Source: Rickettsia typhi
GTDB taxonomy: Bacteria; Pseudomonadota; Alphaproteobacteria; Rickettsiales; UBA1997
Direction of reading: 5' to 3'
Assembly: GCA_945903615.1 (NCBI GenBank)
Contig: CAMDOL010000071.1
Location: 1 to 7,312, forward strand
Length of the DNA stretch: 7,312 nucleotides
Below are positions 1-6,402 of the stretch, piece after piece (within the stretch, counting starts at the first letter, position 1; every line of letters starts with the position of its first letter). The position numbers and the translations under genes were made by a program. A model generated the notes under the pieces. That model was not told where the DNA came from. It saw nothing but the letters and a program-made list of their open reading frames with translations, and made no database searches.

Positions 1-2336
1 AAGAAAATATTTTGGCAAACTCGCTCCCCCTCAACAGGGGGAGCATTTTACCCCCATCGTTTGCCAAAGAAAATATTTTGGCAAACTCGCTCCCCCTCAA
101 CAGGGGGAGCATTTTACCCCCATCGTTTGCTGACGCAAACTCGCTCCCCCTAAAAAAGGGGAGCATTACTGAAAATCATCCGCAATTTATGCTTAAAAAA
201 TTGTTGGAAAAAATGGAAGTTGCAAGACAAGATGTTGCAAATATTGAGGGCGCAAAACAAAGCGATGAATTTATTATCAACCTATGTTCTTTGGCAATGC
301 TGCCGGCAGAATTTATTTTTGAAAAACAATTAGCGACTAAAAATCAAATTGACTCTCTAACCAAAATTGAAACTGAGAATGAGTTTGATGAAGCAAAAAT
401 TATCGCTTTATTGATGCGTCAAGCCCTAGAAACAAAAGGAAAAACCGCCGCTTTGATTAGCAATGACAAAAATTTAATCCAGCTGGTAAAGATAAATTTA
501 TCGGCTTGGCAAATTGAAATTGATGATTCAACAAGCTCCAATTTAGCAGAATCTGAATTAGCTAATTATTTATTTTTAATCAGCGAATTTGCCAGCAATG
601 ATTTTAGTGCAGTTAATTTATTAGCGGTTTTGAAACATCCGCTCAGCGGCTTTTCAACTGAGCTTTTGAAGGTTTTGGAGATGGAAGTTTTGAGAGATGT
701 GGTAAAATTTTCGAGCTTTGATGATTTGATTTTGAAGATAAAAAATAATGATGAATTGCTGAATTGGACAAAACAAATTGCCAAAATATTTCAACTTTTG
801 ATTAGTGAGTTTAAAAAAGATCAAATTGATTTTAGAAAAATAGTTGAGTTGCATTTTGATTGCCTAACACAATTAACTCACTCTTGGTGCCATCCCCGAC
901 TTGATCGGGGATTCAGTTCTGTTTCAATAACTTCCCGCATCCCCGATCAAATTGGGGATGAAACGGAGTATTGGAATAATATCGAAGGCAATAGTGAGCT
1001 TCTAGAATTTTTCCAAGAAATCTCCACTACCAAAACCAGTTTTACTTTAGAGTCATCAAGCTACAACCGCCTTCTTACCAACCTGCTCAAAAATTATCAA
1101 TTTAGAAAATCTGGAAAATTCCATCCGCGTCTACACATTTTATCGACAATGGAAGCAAGATTGATGAGCTACGATTTAACCATTGTTTCTGGGCTTGTTG
1201 AGGGAGAATTTCCATCTAAATCTAGCGATGATTGGCTGGGAAACAAAATTCGTGCTGAGTTTGGATTATCCTCTGGAGCTAAAAAAATCGGCATTTCGGC
1301 ATATGATTTTTGCAATTATTTAGGCAATAAAGAAGTGGTTTTGCTTTATCCAAAAAATCAAAATAATGCCCCAACTATCAAATCAAGATTTTTATTGAAG
1401 CTAGAAACAGTCTTAAAAATCAATGGCTGGGAAGATTGCTTGAAGGATGGCGAAGAATATTTGCAACTATTAAATTTGGACTCTACAAAACAAATCAACT
1501 CTCCAAGAGCCAACCCAAAACCCCAAAAAGAATTGGGGCAAAAACTGCAAAAAATCTCCGCCACCGATATTTCCAAATGGCTACGCAACCCTTATTATAT
1601 CTATGCCAAACGCATATTGCAGTTAAAGCCTTTAAAGCAAATTGAACAAGACGCATCTTTTGCTGAGTTTGGAAATTTTGTTCATAAAGTTTTGGAAGAG
1701 TTTGTGAAAAATTATCCAAAAATTGATTTAGAAAATTTTGGTAAAGAAATTTTTTCTAATTATTTTCCTGATGAGTCCACTCATTTATTGTGGTGGCCAC
1801 GATTTGAGAATATTGCTAAATGGTTTTTAAAACAGGAAATTGAGCTGAGAAAAAATTTGCAGACCAGTTTTGTTGAGGTAGAGGCGCAGACAATTATTAA
1901 TGATGTAATTTTGACCACCAAAGTTGATCGCATCAATTTATATCAAGATGGCAGCTATGAAATTATCGATTACAAAACCGGAACTTTGCCAGCGCCCAAA
2001 GAAATTAAATCTGGCTTAGAACCACAACTGGCGGTTGAAGCAATTATTCTTACTAAGGGTGTGATTCAAAATTATTCGCAGTTAAAAATTTCTCAAATCA
2101 ATAATTTGCAATATCAAAATTTGAAAGGCAAAGATCAAAATGAAATTAAAAATTTGAGTGATGTTGATAAATTAATTGCCGCCGCCGATGACGGAATTTT
2201 AAGACTTTTAGAAATGTTTAATGATCAAGATTTAGGCCAAAATTTAGGCCAAGATTTGGGATATATTTGTTGCCCGAATATTGATATTTACAAACAGGAT
2301 GATTATTGGCATCTAGCGAGAATTGGAGAATTATGA
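1..2336 (+). CDS. addB: AddB, helicase-nuclease subunit of AddAB (C-terminal part, 5' end outside window)
   Basis: This is the C-terminal three quarters or so of AddB, which with AddA processes double-strand breaks for RecA-dependent repair in the cytoplasm. The frame is open to the first base, so the TTG at 12 is not a credible start. Residues are counted from that TTG. After a repeat-derived stretch (about 1-52), family sequence resumes at H56-P-Q. An inactivated UvrD-like region follows, with EARL and the GLVEGEFP segment. The C-terminal PD-(D/E)XK nuclease looks intact: H558 in GNFVHKVL, D639 in VDRI, D653 and K655 in DYKTG, and Q672 in PQLAVEA. The end, YWHLARIGEL, matches the family terminus. 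Two different palindromic repeats are translated inside the gene. The stop overlaps the truA start (ATGA), so the two genes are probably cotranscribed. Assignment comes from remembered family motifs, not a search. Confidence 0.9.
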   Translation, partial: ENILANSLPLNRGSILPPSFAKENILANSLPLNRGSILPPSFADANSLPLKKGSITENHPQFMLKKLLEKMEVARQDVANIEGAKQSDEFIINLCSLAMLPAEFIFEKQLATKNQIDSLTKIETENEFDEAKIIALLMRQALETKGKTAALISNDKNLIQLVKINLSAWQIEIDDSTSSNLAESELANYLFLISEFASNDFSAVNLLAVLKHPLSGFSTELLKVLEMEVLRDVVKFSSFDDLILKIKNNDELLNWTKQIAKIFQLLISEFKKDQIDFRKIVELHFDCLTQLTHSWCHPRLDRGFSSVSITSRIPDQIGDETEYWNNIEGNSELLEFFQEISTTKTSFTLESSSYNRLLTNLLKNYQFRKSGKFHPRLHILSTMEARLMSYDLTIVSGLVEGEFPSKSSDDWLGNKIRAEFGLSSGAKKIGISAYDFCNYLGNKEVVLLYPKNQNNAPTIKSRFLLKLETVLKINGWEDCLKDGEEYLQLLNLDSTKQINSPRANPKPQKELGQKLQKISATDISKWLRNPYYIYAKRILQLKPLKQIEQDASFAEFGNFVHKVLEEFVKNYPKIDLENFGKEIFSNYFPDESTHLLWWPRFENIAKWFLKQEIELRKNLQTSFVEVEAQTIINDVILTTKVDRINLYQDGSYEIIDYKTGTLPAPKEIKSGLEPQLAVEAIILTKGVIQNYSQLKISQINNLQYQNLKGKDQNEIKNLSDVDKLIAAADDGILRLLEMFNDQDLGQNLGQDLGYICCPNIDIYKQDDYWHLARIGEL
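11..68 (+). repeat. GC-rich palindromic element, copy 1, in frame in addB
   Basis: The copy is bounded by a perfect 10-bp terminal inverted repeat, TTTGGCAAAC (11-20) and GTTTGCCAAA (59-68). Inside is a hairpin with a 9-bp perfect stem, GCTCCCCCT / AGGGGGAGC, and a CAAC loop. It is read through as NSLPLNRGSILPPSFA. It is much richer in G+C than the surrounding gene. Organisation and in-frame placement resemble Rickettsia palindromic elements, but I do not assign it to a named family. Confidence 0.85.
77..130 (+). repeat. GC-rich palindromic element, copy 2, in frame in addB
   Basis: This is an identical copy of the first element's core (GCAAAC at 81-86 to GTTTGC at 125-130), 66 bp downstream, exactly 22 codons. 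The left flank again reads TTTGGCAAAC, but the right flank breaks from the consensus after GTTTGC, followed by TGAC. The 16-bp spacer between copies 1 and 2 contains the palindrome AAAATATTTT. Identity between the copies implies a recent duplication. Confidence 0.85.
135..168 (+). repeat. GC-rich palindromic element, truncated and diverged copy 3
   Basis: This third copy starts 54 bp (18 codons) after copy 2. It keeps GCAAACTCGCTCCCCCT, then a loop altered to AAAAA, and GGGGAGCATT, so the hairpin survives with a 7-bp GCTCCCC/GGGGAGC stem. The right half of the element is missing and the frame passes into ordinary AddB sequence at about 171. It is translated as NSLPLKKGSI. Confidence 0.75.
891..960 (+). 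repeat. Second, different palindromic element in frame in addB
   Basis: About 70 bp are bounded by 22-bp inverted arms (891-912 and 939-960) that match at 20 of 22 positions when one is reverse-complemented. Each arm is itself a small hairpin, for example ATCCCCGA / TCGGGGAT at 892-912. The translated product starts CHPRLDRG and ends RIPDQIGDE. It separates LTQLTHS from TEYWNNIEGN, which would be adjacent in an uninterrupted AddB. The sequence has no obvious relation to the NSLPL cluster. Peptides of the HPRLD...GDD kind are common products of palindromic repeats in alphaproteobacteria. Confidence 0.8.
2229..2261 (+). repeat. Short 12-bp tandem repeat near the addB 3' end
   Basis: Two 12-bp units (2229-2240 and 2241-2252, differing at one base) and a partial third encode DLGQ-NLGQ-DLG. 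The repeat lies between the nuclease core and the C-terminal tail. The 12-bp period keeps the frame whatever the copy number. It is probably replication slippage in a linker. Confidence 0.55.
2325..2335 (+). promoter_or_regulatory. Ribosome binding site deciding the truA start
   Basis: GGAGAA at 2325-2330 sits just before ATG at 2333-2335 and lies inside the last codons of addB. It supports the ATG over the in-frame TTG at 2306. The first residues after this ATG, MNRYKLTIEYKGTNF, match the usual TruA N-terminus. Confidence 0.7.
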
Positions 2337-3100
2337 ACAGATACAAATTAACTATTGAATACAAAGGCACCAACTTTGTCGGCTGGCAAAAACAAGCAGA
2401 TAATTCAAATTCAATTCAGAAAATTATTGAAAAAGCAATTTTTAGCTTAACTGGACAAATTGTTGATTTGGCTGGCTCAGGAAGAACTGACGCTGGCGTG
2501 CATGCGCTGGCGCAAACTGCTCATTTTGATTTAAGCTGTGAAAAAACCGCCACAGAAAATTTTGCCTTTAAAATGCGCGCCGGATTGAATCATTATTTAC
2601 GCCACAATGACATCACCGCAGATATTGCAATTTTAGATTGCACAGAAGTTGATAAGAATTTTCACAGCCGCTTTGATGCCAATATGCGTCATTATCAATA
2701 TCAAATTATTTCTCGCCACCCTCACCTCACTTTGTATCGCGATTTGGCTTGGCAAATTACCTATCCGCTAAATATTGATGAAATGTTGAGAGCTTCCAAA
2801 TATTTGCTCGGAAATCATGATTTTAGCAGCTTTAGAGATTCTGAATGTCAATCCAAAAGCGCCATCAAAACTCTTGATAAAATTGAGATTTTTAAGGAAG
2901 GAGAAATAATAAAGATAAATTTTTCAGCTAAATCTTTTTTGCATCACCAAGTTAGAAATATGGTTGGCACTCTTGTTTTGGTGGGTGGGGACAAAATTAA
3001 AGCTGAAGATATGAAAACAATTTTAGAGTCTAAAGATCGAAAAAAATCTGGACAAAACGCACCCGCCTGTGGGCTTTATTTTTTGGGAGTTGATTATTAG
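2333..3100 (+). CDS. truA: tRNA pseudouridine(38-40) synthase TruA
   Basis: TruA converts uridines 38, 39 and 40 of the tRNA anticodon arm to pseudouridine. The protein is 255 aa, a full-length size for the family. Visible landmarks are the N-terminal YKLTIEYKGTNFVGWQ strand, the catalytic loop GSGRTDAGVHA (nucleophile D53), FHSRFDA, the FSSFRDSECQSKSAIK segment, FLHHQVRNMVGTL and the closing APACGLYFLGVDY. The second, C-terminal half of the catalytic core is present and nothing is truncated. Its ATG overlaps the addB stop by ATGA, implying translational coupling. The start was chosen because of the GGAGAA site and the conserved N-terminus. The gene is convergent with the unknown gene ending at 3179. 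Confidence 0.96.
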   Translation: MNRYKLTIEYKGTNFVGWQKQADNSNSIQKIIEKAIFSLTGQIVDLAGSGRTDAGVHALAQTAHFDLSCEKTATENFAFKMRAGLNHYLRHNDITADIAILDCTEVDKNFHSRFDANMRHYQYQIISRHPHLTLYRDLAWQITYPLNIDEMLRASKYLLGNHDFSSFRDSECQSKSAIKTLDKIEIFKEGEIIKINFSAKSFLHHQVRNMVGTLVLVGGDKIKAEDMKTILESKDRKKSGQNAPACGLYFLGVDY

Positions 3101-3124
3101 AGCACCACTAGACAATTATTTTGT

Positions 3125-3169
3125 TAATTTCCGCCATTAAAACGGTAGAAATTACGGCTGTTTCTCTAC
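3125..3169. terminator. Weak inverted repeats between convergent genes, possible terminator
   Basis: The 78-bp convergent gap holds TAATTTC (3125-3131) paired with GAAATTA (3148-3154). A competing imperfect hairpin is GTAGAAA (3145-3151) with TTTCTCTAC (3161-3169). Neither is followed by a T run, so intrinsic termination is doubtful. The position between truA and an opposing gene is the main argument. Confidence 0.25.
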
Positions 3170-3178
3170 TTAAACGCC

Positions 3179-4159
3179 TTATCCTAATTCGTTAACATTA
3201 GCAGGTTTTAATGTTTGAGCATTAGCATTGGTTATTGTTGGTTTGACTTCATTGGTTGGTGTGTTGATTTGTATTATTTGTTCGACTTCATTGGTTTTTT
3301 GTTCGACTTCTGGGTTTTTTTGTATTTCTCGTATTTTTCCATCAAACAATTCACTCTTCTTTTGACTATTTTCATAGTTTTGGTTTTTATATATTTGATT
3401 TTCGTTGTGCAAACACAAGTTATTGACAATAGTTTTTAATGCATATTCGTTATTAAGATTTATAGAAGGAATAAAATTAACAAACGCACGCTTTGTTCTT
3501 TCCCAAAAACTTGGTTTTTTTGTGTATTGGCTAAATTCACCAGCTCCCGATATTTTATTGCAAGTAAAACCTTCTAATTTTTCTGAAAAGTTGTTTTTTC
3601 CAATATCAGCAATTTCGTAATGTGGTAAATGTGAGGTATTAGGTATAAATGGGATTAGATTACAGACCTTTGAAGCGAGCTCTTTGGCAGAGTTCCATAA
3701 TCCTTGTTTTTTCTCCCCAGTAACTTGGTATAAATCACCTTCTTTGTTTTTAAAGCCGATCAATTCATATTTTTTGAAGAACACACCTTTTTCTTGAAAG
3801 AACAAAGTGTTGTCGCCTTCTAATTTAATAGCAATTTCACCGCCAGAATTAGTTAATATATTACCATGATTTTTTGAGTCGGTTTTTACTTTGTTAATGT
3901 CAAGGTTAAGATCCGGTCCGCCTTTAATTGCTTTATATGCGTTCCATGAGTTCCTTATTATTTTTTGGGCAACCACGGCGCCAGCAGCAGCAATTACAGG
4001 CAAAACAGCAGTTGCCGCAACGGCGGAAATACCAGTCCAGCCGGCAATAGCAGCGATAGCAGGTGTAGAAGTAGAGGCTATAGCACCAGCAGCAGAAGCG
4101 AAAGCGCCTGAAAAGGTGCTGGAAATAGTGCTGAAAATATTGCTAAAAAATTCGAACAT
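3179..4159 (-). CDS. Unrecognised protein with hydrophobic Ala-rich N-terminus and internal duplication
   Basis: I do not recognise this 326-aa protein. Residues 19-66 form a long Ala/Gly-rich hydrophobic stretch that could be one or two membrane helices, broken near G40-W41-T42-G43. There is no clear cleavable signal peptide. The middle contains what looks like a duplicated module: residues about 131-174 and 194-235 share the order L-x-GF, Q-x-T, W-x3-K, V-x-N-x-IP. The tail (about 250-326) is polar, rich in N, Q, E, K and T, and carries short TNEV/EVEQ repeats, suggesting disorder. The single ATG at 4159 has no visible Shine-Dalgarno. Length, clean frame and module structure argue for a real gene. 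A membrane-associated or secreted lineage-specific protein is possible, but no function can be assigned. The gene lies alone, convergent to truA, next to a decayed insertion sequence. Confidence 0.7.
   Translation of the reverse strand: MFEFFSNIFSTISSTFSGAFASAAGAIASTSTPAIAAIAGWTGISAVAATAVLPVIAAAGAVVAQKIIRNSWNAYKAIKGGPDLNLDINKVKTDSKNHGNILTNSGGEIAIKLEGDNTLFFQEKGVFFKKYELIGFKNKEGDLYQVTGEKKQGLWNSAKELASKVCNLIPFIPNTSHLPHYEIADIGKNNFSEKLEGFTCNKISGAGEFSQYTKKPSFWERTKRAFVNFIPSINLNNEYALKTIVNNLCLHNENQIYKNQNYENSQKKSELFDGKIREIQKNPEVEQKTNEVEQIIQINTPTNEVKPTITNANAQTLKPANVNELG
3241..3310 (-). repeat. Short coding repeats in the tail of the unknown protein
   Basis: On the + strand, GTTYGACTTC occurs at 3241, 3280 and 3301, with spacings of 39 and 21 bp, both multiples of three. 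The first two copies continue as ATTGGTT. On the coding strand these encode the repeated NEV/EVEQ pieces of the C-terminal tail. They look like remnants of in-frame expansion in a low-complexity region. Confidence 0.5.
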
Positions 4160-4196
4160 AAGATTATATATTTTAAGATTTAACTGTTTTTTGATT

Positions 4197-4266
4197 AAAA
4201 AATAGGATTTTGCACAACTTAATTTTGAAAATCATATGCAAATTTTTACCGGATTTCAAAATCCTA
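4197..4266 (-). promoter_or_regulatory. Hairpin region with terminator/antiterminator-like alternatives
   Basis: On the - strand, arm A (TAGGATTTTG, 4266 to 4257) pairs perfectly with arm C (CAAAATCCTA, 4212 to 4203), which is followed at once by six Ts (4202 to 4197), as in an intrinsic terminator. Arm A extended to 4252 can instead pair with arm B (GATTTTCAAAAT, 4233 to 4222), with one bulged base. The two pairings exclude each other. The region ends 38 bp before the ATG of the unknown gene. It could be an attenuator, a plain terminator, or debris from the neighbouring insertion sequence. The stems are AT-rich and the A-C loop is 44 nt, so confidence is low. Confidence 0.3.
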
Positions 4267-4289
4267 CATTTATATTATTTTGATCACAA

Positions 4290-4500
4290 GATAATTTTTT
4301 AACAAACCTTCATAACCTTCTTTTGCAATAGCTCCAAAAAGATTCTATCCCGTTAATCATGACATTTTCCACGAGCAATTCATTGCGACTGTAAAAAACT
4401 TTGTAATTAGCCAGCCAAAAACATATCTAGCTGCCCAACAATCAAGCTCCGATTTGAAACTGGCATATTGAAATTAGAAAATGATTAAAAAAAGACCCAA
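4290..4500 (-). pseudogene. Decayed IS1595-family (ISXO2-like) transposase fragment
   Basis: On the - strand, 4414 to 4313 reads NYKVFYSRNELLV followed by ENVMINGIESFWSYCKRRL. This closely resembles the C-terminal core of IS1595-type DDE transposases, including the catalytic Glu in NGIESFW. About 20 bp upstream in another frame is LDCWAARY (D-C-W at 4443 to 4435), matching the conserved TDCW...Y around the second catalytic Asp. The two pieces are out of frame with each other. A stop follows KRRL at 4312, and a further stop lies at about 4476. No recognisable N-terminal zinc ribbon or first Asp remains. This is a relic, not an active element. The outer limits are approximate and no terminal inverted repeats could be assigned. 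Confidence 0.7.
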
Positions 4501-4718
4501 CAACCTAATTTATTTATAATGAAGCCATATCAATTACAAAGCGATATTTAACATCACCTTTGATCATCCGATTATCATGGTTTTGTCGCGCTTTAATAAA
4601 GTTAAATAAGGATTAACATCATGATGTCAGGTTTTGCGTCTGAAAATTTCTAGAAAGTCTAATGTTGAATTTGCTGACTTAAGTAGCAGAGGAAAAAGTT
4701 TTTTTGCATATGCAATAT
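4501..4718. other. Non-coding stretch downstream of ubiG
   Basis: I see no supported gene on either strand. Short frames exist, such as an ATG at 4621 that stops after ten codons, but none has convincing features. It may include further decayed insertion-sequence DNA. A perfect 12-bp palindrome, TTGCATATGCAA (4704-4715), sits immediately beyond the ubiG stop. It is not followed by a T run on the ubiG strand, so it is not a typical terminator. Confidence 0.4.
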
Positions 4719-5453
4719 TTATAAATTACCAACAAAAACCATCGCATAATTAATTTGCACATCATCACTTTTTTTCCATTCATCTTTTAAAAGATTGTAA
4801 GAAAAGCCAGTTAATTCAAGAAGTTGCAAATTATTGTTCTGAGCAATCCGATTGATTTTGGATGGTTTTAGAAACTTTTTCCAATCATGTGTGCCGCGCG
4901 GCAACCAACGCAGAATATACTCTGCACCAATTATGGCATTCAAATAAGATTTGGCAGTTTTGTTCAAAGTCGCAACAAATAATAATCCATTGGGTTTTAG
5001 GCAATCTTTTGCTGCCACAAAAAACTTTTCAACATCAGCAACATGTTCAATGACTTCCATTGCCAAAACCACATCAAATTTTTCATTCGTCTGAGCCAAT
5101 TCTTCAACATCTTGATTTCGATAGTCAATTTCTAAACCACTTTTCTCAGCATGAATTTTTGCTACCGCAATATTTTTTTCTCCCGCATCAATGCCAACAA
5201 TATCAGCACCAAGTCGCTTTAAAGGCTCGCAAAGCAAACCTCCACCGCAACCAATATCGAGAATTTTTATATTTTTTAGAGGATTTTGATTTGTTGAATC
5301 AAGAGCAAAATGATTAATTAATTTTTCTCTAATGTAAATAATGCGGCATGGATTAAATTTGTGTAAAGGCTTGAATTTGCCAGTTGTTGACCACCATTCA
5401 TCAGCCATTTTAGTGAATTTGTTTATTTCACTTGTATCAATTGTATTGTTCAT
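4719..5453 (-). CDS. ubiG: Ubiquinone biosynthesis O-methyltransferase UbiG
   Basis: UbiG carries out both SAM-dependent O-methylations of the ring in ubiquinone synthesis (EC 2.1.1.222 and 2.1.1.64). The protein is 244 aa, a normal length. Visible features are the N-terminal EINKFTKMADEWW segment, SAM motif I ILDIGCGGGLL (64-74), the acidic D89 in VGIDAG expected to contact the SAM ribose, MEVIEHV (132-138), and the family-specific LPRGTHDWKKF (184-194). The start ATG at 5453 lies inside the end of era, a 17-bp overlap, so translation is probably coupled and the two genes share a transcript. Only a weak GAAAG precedes the ATG. Presence of UbiG implies aerobic respiration with ubiquinone. Confidence 0.96.
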   Translation of the reverse strand: MNNTIDTSEINKFTKMADEWWSTTGKFKPLHKFNPCRIIYIREKLINHFALDSTNQNPLKNIKILDIGCGGGLLCEPLKRLGADIVGIDAGEKNIAVAKIHAEKSGLEIDYRNQDVEELAQTNEKFDVVLAMEVIEHVADVEKFFVAAKDCLKPNGLLFVATLNKTAKSYLNAIIGAEYILRWLPRGTHDWKKFLKPSKINRIAQNNNLQLLELTGFSYNLLKDEWKKSDDVQINYAMVFVGNL

Positions 5454-6327
5454 AACTTTCTTTTTTATTAATCCAGTCCTCTTCCACTTTTACAAATAAA
5501 AATAGATGAACTTTGGTTCCTAAAATTTCACCAATATCTTTGCGCGATTCTTCGCCGATCTGCTTAATCATTGATCCACCTTTACCAAGCACAATCATTT
5601 TTTGACTCTCTTTTAACACCACAATAGTTTGCTTAATTTTCACTTGTCCATTGTTTAGATCTTCCCAAGAATCGGTTTTAACATAAAGCGAATAAGGCAG
5701 ATCTTGGCTGAGTTTTAAAAATAATTTTTCGCGAGTAATTTCAGCAGCGACAAATTTCATTGGCGCGTCAGTGATTTCGTCATCATTAAATTGCCATGGT
5801 GCAGCTCCAGCAGTTTCAATTAAATACTTTTTCAACGGGGCAACGCCATCACCAGTTGTGGCTGAAATTAAAAATATCTGTTCAAAGCCTCGACTAGCAA
5901 GCTCAGCTATCATTCCCAAAACTTTTTCTTTTTGAATTGAATCGACTTTATTAATAACAATTATCGGTTTGATTTTATGAAATTCTAAATCTTTGAGAAT
6001 CTGTTCGTTATTATCGCCCAAACCTTTATTGGCATCAATCAACAAACAAACAAAATCTGCTTCTTTAATCGCCTGCCAAGCCGCGCGCACAATAGCACGC
6101 TCTAGTGGGCGCGTAGTTTTTGGAATAAACACTCCCGGGGTATCAAGAAAAACAATTTGGGTTTCACCCTCCACCATTATCGCTTTAATAGTGTTGCGCG
6201 TGGTTTGAACTTTGGGCGAAACGATAGAAATTTTTTGCCCAACTAAAAAATTAGCTAAAGTTGATTTACCAGCATTTGGTGCGCCAATTAAGGCAATTTG
6301 GGCGAATTTTTGTTTTTTATTTGGCAT
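5437..6327 (-). CDS. era: GTPase Era, 30S ribosome assembly
   Basis: Era is an essential GTPase that binds the 3' end of 16S rRNA and helps mature the 30S subunit; it is often loosely membrane-associated. The protein is 296 aa, full length. The G motifs are complete: G1 GAPNAGKS (15-22), G2 around QTTRNT (41-46), G3 DTPG (62-65), G4 NKVD (126-129) and G5 SAT (155-157). The C-terminal KH RNA-binding domain has its loop GKGG (248-251) followed by MIKQIGEESRKDI. The start ATG at 6327 gives the standard N-terminus just before the first beta strand, though no Shine-Dalgarno is visible. In many proteobacteria era follows rnc; here no rnc is adjacent, and a P63C gene lies upstream. Confidence 0.97.
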   Translation of the reverse strand: MPNKKQKFAQIALIGAPNAGKSTLANFLVGQKISIVSPKVQTTRNTIKAIMVEGETQIVFLDTPGVFIPKTTRPLERAIVRAAWQAIKEADFVCLLIDANKGLGDNNEQILKDLEFHKIKPIIVINKVDSIQKEKVLGMIAELASRGFEQIFLISATTGDGVAPLKKYLIETAGAAPWQFNDDEITDAPMKFVAAEITREKLFLKLSQDLPYSLYVKTDSWEDLNNGQVKIKQTIVVLKESQKMIVLGKGGSMIKQIGEESRKDIGEILGTKVHLFLFVKVEEDWINKKESYEQYN

Positions 6328-6336
6328 TCATTTTAG

Positions 6337-6402
6337 TTAAAACTTTGATATTATATCAAATCCCATCTTAAATTCGTCTTTAAGCTTCGTCTTTTTACTC
6401 AT
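6337..6402 (-). CDS. Possible 21-aa small ORF upstream of era
   Basis: ATG at 6402 opens a 21-codon frame beginning MSKKTKLKDEFKMG and ending FDIISKF before TAA, 9 bp before the era start. It is lysine-rich and its TAA falls inside the era leader. There is no clear ribosome binding site, and the proposed era -10 box lies within it, so both may not be real at once. The AAAGACGAA direct repeats account for much of the peptide. It could be a leader peptide, a relic, or chance. Confidence 0.2.
   Translation of the reverse strand: MSKKTKLKDEFKMGFDIISKF
6350..6358 (-). promoter_or_regulatory. Extended -10 promoter for era-ubiG
   Basis: On the - strand, TGATATAAT (6358 to 6350) is a consensus extended -10 element (TGnTATAAT). 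It predicts transcription from about 6343 and a leader of roughly 15 nt before the era ATG. No good -35 is seen at 16-18 bp, as is usual for extended -10 promoters. The box lies within a perfect palindrome, TTTGATAT-A-ATATCAAA (6344-6360), and is preceded by two direct copies of AAAGACGAA (6394 to 6386 and 6381 to 6373). Confidence 0.45.

Noticed and set aside
11..168. CRISPR-like array from three regularly placed palindromic repeats
   Set aside because: The spacers are 4 and 16 bp, too short. Two copies are duplicated wholesale, the repeats are translated in frame, and no cas genes are present.
1521..1538. Another palindromic insertion in addB (CCCCAA / TTGGGG)
   Set aside because: The stem is only 6 bp, and the encoded linker PRANPKPQKEL fits the usual proline-rich linker before the AddB nuclease domain.
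4159..4168. TATAAT immediately before the ATG of the unknown gene as its promoter
   Set aside because: It lies 3 bp from the ATG, so transcription would begin within or after the start codon. It has no -35 and no extended -10.
3891..4205. 104-aa + strand frame rich in Ala opposite the unknown gene
   Set aside because: It mirrors the Ala-rich codons of the - strand gene and is a compositional shadow.
4203..4266. The 10-bp inverted repeats as the two ends of the decayed insertion sequence
   Set aside because: Both arms are within 64 bp on one side of the transposase remnant, so they cannot bracket it. No matching end was found at 4500-4718.
4621..4653. Ten-codon ORF preceded by AAGGA on the + strand
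   Set aside because: It is too short, and downstream frames show only stops and no recognisable similarity.
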